Source: UBA2256 sp964531105 (lineage in GTDB: Bacteria; Spirochaetota; Spirochaetia; Treponematales; Rectinemataceae). From it: a DNA stretch of 27,918 nt. The notes below the pieces were generated by a model that was not told the DNA's origin, ran no database searches, and saw only the letters and a list, made by a program, of their open reading frames with translations. A program made the position numbers and the translations under genes. Below are positions 7,307-15,880 of this stretch, one piece after another (positions within the stretch are counted from its first letter, which is position 1; each line of letters starts with the position of its first letter). The stretch spans positions 1 through 27,918 of the forward strand of contig CAZHFN010000026.1 of assembly GCA_964531105.1 (NCBI GenBank), read 5' to 3'.

Positions 7307-8422
7307 TCAGCGCAAATGCTCAGGATTGAGGCCTTCGAGCTCGGGCACCACGAAAATTCCGTCTTTTCTCACGAGTCTGTCGTCAAACCAAATTTCCCCT
7401 CCCCCCGATGCCTTATCCTGCATGAGGACCAGATCCCAGTGGAGGCTGGAGCGGTTGCCGTTGAAGCAGTCGTCGTAGGAGTTACCGGGGGTAATGTGGA
7501 CGGAGCCCCGAATCTTTTCGTCGAAAAGGGTGTCCAGCAGAGGCTGGGTGATGAAGGGATTCACGCCTATGGCGAACTCGCCCAGGTAGCGGGCGCCCTC
7601 GTCTATGTCCAGCATGCCGTTTATCCGCGTGCTGTCGTTGGCGGAAGCGCTGACTATCTTGCCGCCCTTAAACTCCAGGCGCACGTTTTCAAACTTGAAG
7701 CCGTCCTTTTCGCTGGGCGCGTTGTAATGCACCACCCCTTCCACAGACTCGCGCAGCGGCGCCGTGTAGACTTCTCCGTCGGGAATATTCATGCTGCCGT
7801 CGCACTTGATAGCCGGCATACCCTTGATGGAAAAGCGCAGATCCGTATCGGGTCCCAGAACTCTCACTTTGTCGGTACGCTGCATCAGTTCTACCAATGG
7901 ATCCATGGCCTTGGACATTTTAGCGTAATCCATGGTGCAGACGTCGAAATAGAAATCCTCGAAGGCTTCCTCGCTCATGCCGGCGTTCTGGGCCATGGCG
8001 GCCGAGGGAAAACGCAGCACTACCCATCTCGTATTGGGCACCCGCTCTTCGATATGGACCTTCCCCCAAATATATTTGTTGTAGAGTCCCATCTTGTCTG
8101 AGGGGATATCCTTCCAGGCGAATGAGTTGCGCAGGCTCGTGAATCCTATATAGGCATCCATGGCCTTCATGCGCTCCAGTTCGAATTGGGCCTGGAGGGC
8201 AAACTGTTCTTCGGGCCCGCCCCTGAAGAGTTCCCGGTCGATCGCCCTGTCCTTGAGATCGACAAAGGCCAGTCCACCGGCCCCATGAACCGCCCGCACC
8301 AGGGCTTTGACGAAATCGGGTTCGGTGTTGTTGTTTTGTATCAGTAACTTTTCGCCTTTGCGCAGCTTTACGGAATAATTGACCAGAATGTCTGCTAGTT
8401 TTTCCATCCGAGGATCGGTCAT
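7307..8422 (-). CDS. M29 family leucyl aminopeptidase (AmpS/AmpT-like)
   Basis: A 371-residue metallo-aminopeptidase of clan MQ that removes N-terminal residues from peptides in the cytoplasm, usually with two Zn, Mn or Co ions. The expected metal ligands are all visible with family-like spacing: E217 (GEVYTAP), E282 (GEFAIG), H309 (HITPGNSY, with Tyr316), H328 and D330 (HWD). The length is slightly shorter than the roughly 400 of Thermus and Staphylococcus enzymes. AAGGGAG lies 9 bases before the ATG on the minus strand. It is convergent with the ferredoxin gene and divergent from the DUF493 gene, so probably monocistronic. A long antisense frame over it is a codon-bias shadow. Confidence 0.92.
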   Translation of the reverse strand: MTDPRMEKLADILVNYSVKLRKGEKLLIQNNNTEPDFVKALVRAVHGAGGLAFVDLKDRAIDRELFRGGPEEQFALQAQFELERMKAMDAYIGFTSLRNSFAWKDIPSDKMGLYNKYIWGKVHIEERVPNTRWVVLRFPSAAMAQNAGMSEEAFEDFYFDVCTMDYAKMSKAMDPLVELMQRTDKVRVLGPDTDLRFSIKGMPAIKCDGSMNIPDGEVYTAPLRESVEGVVHYNAPSEKDGFKFENVRLEFKGGKIVSASANDSTRINGMLDIDEGARYLGEFAIGVNPFITQPLLDTLFDEKIRGSVHITPGNSYDDCFNGNRSSLHWDLVLMQDKASGGGEIWFDDRLVRKDGIFVVPELEGLNPEHLR

Positions 8423-8553
8423 CGTGTTGCTCCCTTTTCTGTATTGTTACTTTTAAGTGCGCACCTACTTTGCACACCACCGCCGCCGCTTTTTCAGCAT
8501 TGTCAATCCAGGCGCCTCGACAAAACGCCGTTTTTTACCCATACTCGCAGGCT

Positions 8554-8850
8554 ATGGAAGATCAAGCCCCATCCTGTTCCGGACCTTTCGGTGGCGCATC
8601 AATCAAGTATCCGGTGCAGTTCGATCTAAGGATAATCTATCTCAAAGCCGAAGTTCCAGCCGATCTGGAGTCAAAACTAAGCGCGCTCTTTCTCAGTCTG
8701 CAGGTGCCCTGTAGCCTCATCCAGGGCGTCGCCAAGCCCGAGGGGCGCTACGGGCGCATGGGCGCCCGCATTCGGGTGGATTCCGCCCTGATCATGAAAA
8801 AGCTCTACGCCGCCGTGGCCGCCATTCCCGGGGTCAAGGCAGTGATTTAA
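8554..8850 (+). CDS. DUF493 (YbeD-like) small protein
   Basis: A 98-residue protein. After a short leader (MEDQAPSCSGP), the sequence KYPVQFDLRIIYLKAEVP to RMGARIRVDSALIMKKLYAAVAAIPGVKAVI follows the beta-alpha-beta-beta-alpha plan of DUF493/YbeD. The ending, x-V/I-R-V-x-S...L..LY..L...P.VK.V/I, is close to the family ending. E. coli YbeD sits near lipoate genes and is ACT-like in fold; no function is proven. I start at ATG 8554, with GCAGG as a weak ribosome site; upstream in-frame ATG 8470 would add a low-complexity leader. The last 17 bases overlap the convergent glycosidase gene. Confidence 0.6.
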   Translation: MEDQAPSCSGPFGGASIKYPVQFDLRIIYLKAEVPADLESKLSALFLSLQVPCSLIQGVAKPEGRYGRMGARIRVDSALIMKKLYAAVAAIPGVKAVI

Positions 8851-11800
8851 AGATTTTTTCCTTTTCCGCTTCCTCTGCCCAGGCATACTGCAGAATATAA
8901 TAGCTTTTCTTGAATCTTTCCCGGTAAGGCGGAGCCTCTTCCCATCCCTTCCAGCTAAAGGGCTTTTCCTTGAACATCGCCAGCTTCCCTCGCACAGTGG
9001 AAGCTTGGGGGTCCCAGAGCAAGGCTTCTATTACAAAGCCGTCCGTCTTGGTGATGCGCAGGGTATCCCTGTCGGTACCCAGGTAACCGGTCCGATCGTC
9101 TTTTAACACCATCCCTGAGGATGGATCGCTCACGTTGATAAGGGTCCAGGGAAGCCTTAGCCTGATAAAATTGCCTTCGATATTCCAGAGCTCGCCCGCT
9201 TCGTCGAAATCGCCCTTGGGCAGGGCCGAGGCATCGAAGCGTTTTTCAGGGATTTTTCGGCCGTCCTTTGTAGTAACGGATCCATTCACCAACATGCTCA
9301 TCCGCTCAAATCGCCCATCGTTGTAGACTTGTGTCGCATAACGCGAAGATGCCGCGTTGTACGANNNNNNNNNNNNNNNNNNNNNNNNNNNNNNNNNNNN
9401 NNNNNNNNNNNNNNNNNNNNNNNNNNNNNNNNNNNNNNNNNNNNNNNNNNNNNNNNNNNNNNNNGCTCCGCTACCCGATACCACGGCTCCTGGAGTCTCG
9501 GGCTTAATCACTTCGTTGGCCATGAGGCCGTAGTTTTGCTCCGGGTCCACCACATTGTGCCAAAGCACGTGCCTGTCGTAAGGCACCATGAGCATCTCGG
9601 TGGTCCAGGTTTTCTTGACCCACTCGTCCATCCACTCGAAGACCACGCCACCGGCATAGCCTTCCCGCTCTATTGCGGCGAGCATTCTCAGTATCTCGTC
9701 GCCGGCCGTTGCCTCGTCTACACCGCCATGGTGAAGGCCGTCGGGGGCGAAGTGGGCGATGCCCGCTCCGTTGGCCATGCCAAACTCGGCCACGAGGGCT
9801 GGATAGCGCTTGTGGCTTTCCATGAATTCCTTAAGATAGCCACCGTAGCGTAAAAGGCCCTTTTCGTCCTTGTAGGATCCGTACGCCAACTCGTTATTTA
9901 TAAAATCAGGATAGTTGGGATAAATATGGTAGGCGCCAAAGAGGCCTGCCTTCATTTCTGCGCTAATTTCGAAGTGGTCTATGGCTACGCTGGCCCTATC
10001 GTTGCCCTTATTCTTCTTTCCTGTTACTGGGTCCCACTCCGAGTCGTGCTCCTTGGGGTCCAGGGTGGGCCAGCTTACGATAGCCACGGGGTGGAGTTTC
10101 CCATATCGCTCGGCTTCGATAGAGGCCACTTCATCCAATGACTCGGCCAGCCAGGCTTCGGTGGGAGAGGCCTTGGCACCAGCCGACACGAAGCGGCCCG
10201 AATATGTGGCTCCTTTGTTCCGAGCGTCGGTGGCTATAACTTCTTCGCTTTCCAATTCACGGCCCACCAGCCAGCCTAAAAGCCAGGGTGAAACGTCCAC
10301 GGTGTAGATTCCCCACGCTCGACCCTTGCGCTCAGGCACATTGGCCCTGCCGTAGATGGCGTCGATGCCGTAGTCTATTTCCTTGAGATAACTCTCCCTA
10401 TATTCCCGGGCCAAATAATCGCCATTCGCCGGATGCTCTTCAGGCCAAAGCTCTTGGAGGAGATAAAGGGTTTTTTCCGGTTTTTGTGTGTTGTGCAGGT
10501 ACAAGGCCCGGTACAGTTCCGGCGGCGGCAGGGTATAGACGCGCACCGTATTGGCATTCATGTCCGCAATGGCGTCAAGCCAACGCATGTAGGTGTCCAG
10601 ATCCTGGGGAAACTGGGTAAAGTATTTGCCCGGTTCCGCCAGACCCATATTAACGCCCCGCACGAAGAATTCCTTCCAGAGGCCATCCTTGTCCTTCATC
10701 TGGAAACCCTTGCCAAAGGCCCTTACCCTGAACTCTGGCTGTCGGACGCCGCCCTGGGTTTCAGCCTTGGTAGTCCTGGCTTTGACCGAATCCTTCAGAA
10801 TTTTCTGCATCAAAGGAACGTAGGCTTTCCAGAAGAAATAGTCGTTGTTATCCACCGAATCGTCGGCCAGCACTCGCTTAACCCAGCTTATGCCCTTAAT
10901 GCGAAAGGGGGCTGCAGGCTTGTTGATTTCGGCAAAATCCCCGGCGAAATACCAGCCCGTATATTGAGTATTCCTGCTTATATACGCAGCGGGGAATCGG
11001 GAGGGCAGCCCCCGGGCTTCGAATTTAGCCTTGCCTTCGGCGGTGAGATCGAATTCGAACTCAGCGACCACTTCGGTTCCCGGCTTGGGATTTGTCCACT
11101 CAAACCAGTACCTGTAGGAGACCGGGTTTTTCAGCTTGAACTCGCCCTGCCATTCGTCCTTGAACGAAAAGCGCATACCCTGCATGCCCACATCCCTGCC
11201 CAGGCTGAGCACCTCAATCTCATCCTTGTCCGAAAAGATCACATAACCCCGGCCGAAAAAGTTCCATGGGGTCTTGTGCTGCTCCTCATAGCTTTCAATC
11301 ACCCATGTAGGTACCTCGTTGCCCACAGAAAGGTCGACAAAGTAGCGTCCTATCCATCCTGTCCACTCCACTCCTAAAAGCCGGCCCAGGGTATCCCTGT
11401 CCACTTGGTTGGTAGGGGAGGCCGCGGTGTTGAATTCGGCGATAAATGTATTACCCTCACCTAAATTCTGGCGGATAGTGCGTATATCCTCGGCCGAAAG
11501 CCCTCCATAGATTTTAGGCGACCACTCACCCGAGAGCCTTCGCTGCATGTAGTCATCTTTATACACGCCATAGGTATCGGTTATGTAGATAAGGTCGGGC
11601 CTTGTGCCACTGGTGGGTAATGGAATGCCCCTCCACTCGTCCTTTCCATAGGGATAAAAGCCGAAATAGTCGGATTTTTCGTCGTAGAGCTGCTTGGAAC
11701 CCGATTTAGCGATCTTTTCGTTTTTTAGAATCCAGAAGAGCCCCGCATGCTCCCGATAATCTGGATATGGCACTGTCTTGTCCACCGCCCATACTTCCAG

Positions 11801-11932
11801 CTGCCTAAAGGGAAAGAGCCGCCACACCAACCCAGGTAATATGAATATTGAAGAAAAGGCCACGGTGACTACGATCATGAGAAAATAAAGTATTCCCAGC
11901 GCCGAACGCCGCTTTGCAGTTTTCGCTTTCAT
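8834..11932 (-). CDS. Membrane-anchored clan GH-A-like glycoside hydrolase (gap inside)
   Basis: A very large protein: 822 codons before a scaffold gap and 177 after it. Residues 11-33 form one membrane segment after a basic N-terminus, so the rest is probably periplasmic. An N-terminal region (about 60-400) of alpha/beta and beta-sandwich character is followed by a TIM-barrel domain beginning FFVRGVNMG (about 423). The likely acid/base is E559 in VGRELES and the nucleophile E716 in VAEFGMANG, spaced as in clan GH-A (GH2/GH5-type) enzymes. A C-terminal beta-rich region follows the gap. Start 11932 gives a 4-base ATGA overlap with the upstream glycosyltransferase stop; the longer frame to 12022 has no support. 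Likely role: trimming or releasing the polymer made by the GT2 neighbour. Substrate unknown. Confidence 0.7.
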   Translation of the reverse strand: MKAKTAKRRSALGILYFLMIVVTVAFSSIFILPGLVWRLFPFRQLEVWAVDKTVPYPDYREHAGLFWILKNEKIAKSGSKQLYDEKSDYFGFYPYGKDEWRGIPLPTSGTRPDLIYITDTYGVYKDDYMQRRLSGEWSPKIYGGLSAEDIRTIRQNLGEGNTFIAEFNTAASPTNQVDRDTLGRLLGVEWTGWIGRYFVDLSVGNEVPTWVIESYEEQHKTPWNFFGRGYVIFSDKDEIEVLSLGRDVGMQGMRFSFKDEWQGEFKLKNPVSYRYWFEWTNPKPGTEVVAEFEFDLTAEGKAKFEARGLPSRFPAAYISRNTQYTGWYFAGDFAEINKPAAPFRIKGISWVKRVLADDSVDNNDYFFWKAYVPLMQKILKDSVKARTTKAETQGGVRQPEFRVRAFGKGFQMKDKDGLWKEFFVRGVNMGLAEPGKYFTQFPQDLDTYMRWLDAIADMNANTVRVYTLPPPELYRALYLHNTQKPEKTLYLLQELWPEEHPANGDYLAREYRESYLKEIDYGIDAIYGRANVPERKGRAWGIYTVDVSPWLLGWLVGRELESEEVIATDARNKGATYSGRFVSAGAKASPTEAWLAESLDEVASIEAERYGKLHPVAIVSWPTLDPKEHDSEWDPVTGKKNKGNDRASVAIDHFEISAEMKAGLFGAYHIYPNYPDFINNELAYGSYKDEKGLLRYGGYLKEFMESHKRYPALVAEFGMANGAGIAHFAPDGLHHGGVDEATAGDEILRMLAAIEREGYAGGVVFEWMDEWVKKTWTTEMLMVPYDRHVLWHNVVDPEQNYGLMANEVIKPETPGAVVSGSGXXXXXXXXXXXXXXXXXXXXXXXXXXXXXXXXXXSYNAASSRYATQVYNDGRFERMSMLVNGSVTTKDGRKIPEKRFDASALPKGDFDEAGELWNIEGNFIRLRLPWTLINVSDPSSGMVLKDDRTGYLGTDRDTLRITKTDGFVIEALLWDPQASTVRGKLAMFKEKPFSWKGWEEAPPYRERFKKSYYILQYAWAEEAEKEKIFKSLP
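9365..9464. other. Scaffold gap (100 N) inside the glycosidase gene
   Basis: Exactly 100 N, so a nominal spacer. It lies between the catalytic barrel and the C-terminal beta-rich region; both sides look like the same kind of protein and the frame continues if the length is right, but the true gap size is unknown. Confidence 0.98.
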
Positions 11933-14205
11933 GCGCTCTTCCCCTGGGCGAAGCCCTTGCGCTCCATGACTCCCCAGCCTTTGGGCTTTTTCAGGGCGCT
12001 GAAATATCCCAGTACTCGCCACATGGAAAACACCTGCCTGGGTCCAAAGTTTTCTAAAAAGGCTAAACCCAGAAGCTTGAGGGTATCCTTATAGCTGAAA
12101 TAGGCGATCTGCCGTTCCGCGATAAGTATGGAGCTCATGGATATGAGAATCCCCAGGAGGATGGTTGAAATAAAAAGAAGGAGGGCTAGCTTGGCGCTGA
12201 TGAGGCCGAAGATGGCCGCGATGACTACCATGAGGTAGCCCTGAATTTCGAAGAGAGGTCCTATCATTTCGAAGATGAGGAAGTAGGGCATGGCAACCAT
12301 ACCCATCGTGCCGAAGGATGGATTGAAAAGCAGCTTTCTATGGAAGAACATTATATCGATAAGACCCCGGTGCCACCTATCCCGCTGCCGTTTTAGTATC
12401 TTGAGGCTTTCGGGTACTTCGGTCCAGCAGTTGGCATTGTAGGCATAGCCAATGCGGTATTTTTGCTTTTTCTCCCTCATAAGCCTGGCTATGCGCACCA
12501 CCAGTTCCATATCCTCGCCCACNNNNNNNNNNNNNNNNNNNNNNNNNNNNNNNNNNNNNNNNNNNNNNNNNNNNNNNNNNNNNNNNNNNNNNNNNNNNNN
12601 NNNNNNNNNNNNNNNNNNNNNNAGGTATCCGAGATTGACGATTATGGAATACCAGGCGAAATCGGTATTGAAATCCACGACAAATGTCTGAAGTTGATCC
12701 AGGAAGGGCGCCCTCAAGAGCACATCCCAGTAGCGGAGCAAATACAGGAGGGGGAAAAAAAGAATTGAGGCAACCAGGATTAGATAGAGGCTCCTTATCA
12801 TTTTCCAGTCTTTTTTTTCTTCTTTGGGAATCTCTGGGGGAGCCAGGCGTGTAAGACCGCATCGTTCCAGTAGCCTGTCGGGCAGGTAACGTCTGCATTC
12901 TGTCTCTACCGCGGGATTGCGGGCAGCCTCCTCGCAGAGAATTTCCAGCAGCTTAGCCTCCACGCCCTCATCTCTGTTGAGTTTTAAGAATTCCAGGATT
13001 TCAGAAGACTTCCCCATTGACAGGAGAGTACGTAAAAGTCGCTCTGCGGCTACGGCTCCCGATCCTGTAAGCCTGACGATGAAGTACTCCATTCTTCCTG
13101 CCAGGACTTCGGCCAAGCGTCGCTGTACGGCTTCATCGCTTGTAGTTTCAAATACATTTACTACCGAGGGAATGAAGCGGGAGTGGGCTCCCAGAATTTT
13201 CACCAAGCCCGCCTGGGCTGCAGGTCCGGATGAGGGATAGGCCAGATATTTAAGAAGCGCATCCACATTGTCCTGGCTGTTAGCGTTGCCCAGGGAGCGG
13301 ATGGCAACATTTCGTATAAAGTCTTCCTTATTTTCAAGAAATTCAGGATCGTTCAGCATGTCTGGGTGTATAGCCTCGAGATTCTCCGCGGCTTTGGTGA
13401 GTATTCTTTTATAATTAGCCAGGACAAACTCTTTATCAGCTCTCGGCTGTGTCGTTTTCAGCCCCTCTGCAGGAGCTTCCCCATTCCCTCGCTGCAAATT
13501 AGCCAATGTCTCGGAGGCCTTCCTCAGTAAATCAGCTAAATACTCTTTCAGGTCCCCACACAGGATTCTGCTGCCCATATCCACAAATAGTTCCACAAGC
13601 TCGCTTTCCTGGCGCTCACGATAGGCTCTTAAGGGAGATAGCGCCTCCGTCCCAAAGGAGGCAATGAGCATATTTACCTTGTCCCTGTACCAGCGCCTTG
13701 CCCCTAGCAGGCTTTCTGCAAGGAAAGGCAGAGATCGAGGGTCTCCGATGTCGGCAAGTGCGTTCGCTATGATTAGTTTGGTAGGAGGATCCTTTTCCTC
13801 CGCAAGGGCCTTTTCGAGACTTAACCTTGCGTCATCATCAGCCAGAATGCCCAGCCCCAAGGCTGCGTCCTTTCTCCTGTAGGTACTCGGGCTTGTCATC
13901 CAGTGGAGCAGCTTGCTTCTCTCCTTCTGGATTTCCTGATTTTGCAATAGCTTTTGTCGCTCTTCCCCAGGCAGCTCTGTGGACTGGCTCAGCTTGAGAT
14001 AGAGGTCGAAAAATCTTCTGGCTATTCTCTTTTTTTGGGATTTTTCCGCATCAAAGACGCTGGCCAGATTTGCGTAGCCCTTCTGACGCCCCTCTTCTTC
14101 CAAAGCCAGACTGGTTTTATTAGCTAGAACCCTTAGAATAATTATTATATCCAGCCACACTAAAAAAGCGGCGGCAAGAAGAATGTACTCGACATCCAGC
14201 TTCAT
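11929..14205 (-). CDS. HEAT-repeat / GT2 membrane glycosyltransferase (gap inside)
   Basis: The N-terminus has one membrane helix (about 5-25). A roughly 370-residue HEAT/armadillo-like helical region follows (e.g. RRKDAALGLGILADDDA, PPTKLIIANALADIGDPRSLPFLAE), then two hydrophobic segments (about 470-525). After the gap come VGEDMEL (the ED of the catalytic base) and QRDRW (the QxxRW-type acceptor/product motif), both hallmarks of processive GT2 synthases such as BcsA, followed by about four membrane helices. The UDP-sugar-binding half with the DxD motif is absent, so the gap must hide roughly 150-200 residues. It overlaps the receiver stop by one base and the glycosidase start by four. Inferred role: synthesis and export of a polysaccharide. 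No PilZ domain is visible. Confidence 0.82.
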   Translation of the reverse strand: MKLDVEYILLAAAFLVWLDIIIILRVLANKTSLALEEEGRQKGYANLASVFDAEKSQKKRIARRFFDLYLKLSQSTELPGEERQKLLQNQEIQKERSKLLHWMTSPSTYRRKDAALGLGILADDDARLSLEKALAEEKDPPTKLIIANALADIGDPRSLPFLAESLLGARRWYRDKVNMLIASFGTEALSPLRAYRERQESELVELFVDMGSRILCGDLKEYLADLLRKASETLANLQRGNGEAPAEGLKTTQPRADKEFVLANYKRILTKAAENLEAIHPDMLNDPEFLENKEDFIRNVAIRSLGNANSQDNVDALLKYLAYPSSGPAAQAGLVKILGAHSRFIPSVVNVFETTSDEAVQRRLAEVLAGRMEYFIVRLTGSGAVAAERLLRTLLSMGKSSEILEFLKLNRDEGVEAKLLEILCEEAARNPAVETECRRYLPDRLLERCGLTRLAPPEIPKEEKKDWKMIRSLYLILVASILFFPLLYLLRYWDVLLRAPFLDQLQTFVVDFNTDFAWYSIIVNLGYXXXXXXXXXXXXXXXXXXXXXXXXXXXXXXXXXXVGEDMELVVRIARLMREKKQKYRIGYAYNANCWTEVPESLKILKRQRDRWHRGLIDIMFFHRKLLFNPSFGTMGMVAMPYFLIFEMIGPLFEIQGYLMVVIAAIFGLISAKLALLLFISTILLGILISMSSILIAERQIAYFSYKDTLKLLGLAFLENFGPRQVFSMWRVLGYFSALKKPKGWGVMERKGFAQGKSA
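12523..12622. other. Scaffold gap (100 N) inside the GT2 catalytic domain
   Basis: Exactly 100 N. The sequence jumps from a membrane helix (IIVNLGY) to VGEDMEL, skipping the nucleotide-sugar half of a GT-A domain, so several hundred bases are probably missing here. Confidence 0.97.
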
Positions 14206-14618
14206 CAGAGCCCGCCGCCAGAGGTCATGTTGCGCACAATTCCTAGGAGTTCGCCTAACAAGTAAGGCTTTTGGAGATAATGATCAATTCCCTGCCCGTA
14301 GGCGCGCTGTACGGAATTCTCGTTTTTCCGGTGGGAAAGCAGTATGAAGGGTATGTCCTTGGTGCCCGATTTGGCAGCCAGGCTATCTTTCAGCATGAAC
14401 CCGTCCACCTTGGGCACCATGAGCTCGGATATTATGAGGTCGAAGCCCTCTTCGGCCACCATTGTGAGGGCTTTACCGCCGTCTTGGGCAATGGAAACCT
14501 TGTAATCGTTGTTTTCGAGAAAAGTTTTCAAGACACTGGTGTGCACTTGGTTGTCGTCCACCACGAGGATCTTGGCCCTTGCCTCGGATTCATTGCCTAT
14601 CTCCGATGATGTGCATAC
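14205..14618 (-). CDS. Receiver (REC) domain with Glu at the phospho-acceptor site, 5' end in gap
   Basis: A complete CheY-like domain: AKILVVDDNQVH (acid pair), FDLIISELMVPKVDGF, FILLSHR (Ser for the switch Thr) and LQKPY (conserved Lys). The residue at the phospho-acceptor position is Glu (SELMVP; codon GAG) instead of Asp, so normal phosphorylation is not expected. The frame is open, with no ATG, GTG or TTG, back to the gap edge (VCTSSEIGNESEARAKIL), so the start lies inside the gap. A start at GTG 14564 would cut off the first beta strand and is wrong. It may be the C-terminus of the ODP-GGDEF protein. The stop shares one base with the HEAT-GT2 start (TGATG). Confidence 0.83.
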   Translation of the reverse strand, partial: VCTSSEIGNESEARAKILVVDDNQVHTSVLKTFLENNDYKVSIAQDGGKALTMVAEEGFDLIISELMVPKVDGFMLKDSLAAKSGTKDIPFILLSHRKNENSVQRAYGQGIDHYLQKPYLLGELLGIVRNMTSGGGL

Positions 14619-14718
14619 NNNNNNNNNNNNNNNNNNNNNNNNNNNNNNNNNNNNNNNNNNNNNNNNNNNNNNNNNNNNNNNNNNNNNNNNNNNNNNNNNN
14701 NNNNNNNNNNNNNNNNNN
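14619..14718. other. Scaffold gap (100 N) between GGDEF and receiver domains
   Basis: Exactly 100 N. It hides the active-site part of the GGDEF domain (about 110 residues expected) and either the ODP-GGDEF stop plus a receiver start, or a linker joining them in one protein. Confidence 0.97.
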
Positions 14719-15708
14719 CTGGTATTCTATCCTGGCCATTCCCTCGTCGATTCCGAAGACGGCCAGCACATCGTCCTCAATGCCTTCGGCGTAAAATCGC
14801 AGGGATGCCTGTTCGTCTATGAATTCCCTAAAGAAAGTCTCATCGTAGAGCCCTGTTGTGGAGTCGCGCGTTTGAGCTTCGTTTACCTGGCTAGCTGTCT
14901 TCTGGAGCTGCTCGTTCAGCTCCTTCAGCCTGGCCACCTCCTCGCCCATGGCTTTGTAATCGGGCTTAGTTTTTTCACCCCGCAGGCCCGATTCCAGCGC
15001 AAGTCCGCACTCCAGGTTTTTTAAAGTTTCGATGTAGCTGGGAATATTCTCCTTTATGATAGACCCGTGCTGGGGTAGGATTGCCTCCAATTCCAGGCAG
15101 GAAATAAGCTCCATCGTGGGTCGCAGAATCTCATTGGATGGCATGTAGTGTTCATGGAAGTGCTTCATGGCTTCCATGTAGCCTTCATTGGCATAGAGCG
15201 ACCAGCGCTCCGAAAATGCGCCGAAAAGATCGCTGGACAGCAGAAACTTGGTCTGCCTGTCGTAGGTGGCGATGGCGCCGGGGAAATGAAGGTAGGGGGT
15301 AGGGATAAATTGAAGGGTTCTGCCGCTGGCGAGACTTAAAGTATATCCATGCTCGTCAACGAGGTAGGGCGGAGAATTAATCCCATAAAAACGCAGAAGA
15401 GACCAGGTTCTCCAGTGGGTGACGATAGTGAACTTCATGCCCGCAGCTTCCATATAAGGGAGGGCCGCAGCCAGGTCTGGATCCTGGTGGTGCAGTACAA
15501 CGTAGCGGATTTTTTCTAAAGGCAGAACCGTAGCCACTGCTGCCATCACTTCCTTGGCATCCAGGGCCGAGCCCGGATCGAAAAGAATTCCTTCGTCGCC
15601 TTCCACCAAGAGGTAGGGATTGCAGAGGAGATCTTCGGTAAGCTGCGAATTTCCAACCCAGTAGTACCCGCCACCTAAAGCAGTCACTTCGCTCATGCGC
15701 ACATCCAT
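14719..15708 (-). CDS. ODP-type di-iron metallo-beta-lactamase / GGDEF protein, 3' end in gap
   Basis: Residues 1-230 form a metallo-beta-lactamase domain of the oxygen-binding di-iron protein (ODP) class: HHQDPD (73-78), TH98, D160 (SSD) and H214 (LPQHGS) supply the metal site. HxxDxD in place of the usual HxExDH resembles the ODP oxygen sensor described in Treponema denticola chemotaxis. A coiled coil (about 253-280) leads to DSTTGLYDETFFREF, which looks like the start of a GGDEF domain (D-x-LTGLYNR-x-FF), and the sequence enters the gap after IEYQ. The GGDEF signature itself is not visible, so diguanylate cyclase activity is unproven. It is probably the first gene of the operon with HEAT-GT2 and the glycosidase, acting as an oxygen or iron sensor in the cytoplasm. 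Confidence 0.82.
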
Positions 15709-15823
15709 TTCTTTCGTTCTGTCATTCTAGTATCGGCCTAACCGGAGGTCAGCACAAGATGCCGCCTTTCATTTAGCCACACATACCTATTCGTTTTAAT
15801 AACTGATTGCAAGCATATTTCAT

Positions 15824-15852
15824 TTGACAGCGCTTTATCGGAGGAGTATTCT
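15824..15852 (+). promoter_or_regulatory. Sigma-70 promoter of cstA
   Basis: TTGACA (15824-15829), a 17-base spacer and TATTCT (15847-15852); predicted start near 15859. This is about 22 bases before the ATG with AGGAGG in between. No CRP-type site is evident. Confidence 0.7.
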
Positions 15853-15880
15853 ACTACATCCATATTTGCAGGAGGACTGC

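Noticed and set aside
7304..8101. A 265-codon open frame on the plus strand across the aminopeptidase gene
   Set aside because: It is antisense to an M29 gene with all metal ligands in place; it has no ribosome site or recognisable motif and is a codon-bias shadow.
10433..11377. A 314-codon open frame on the plus strand inside the glycosidase region
   Set aside because: Antisense to a coherent long coding sequence, with His/Gly/Arg-rich content typical of mirror frames.
14205..14564. Receiver gene starting at GTG 14564
   Set aside because: That start would delete the first beta strand (AKILV); the frame continues upstream to the gap, so the real start is hidden.
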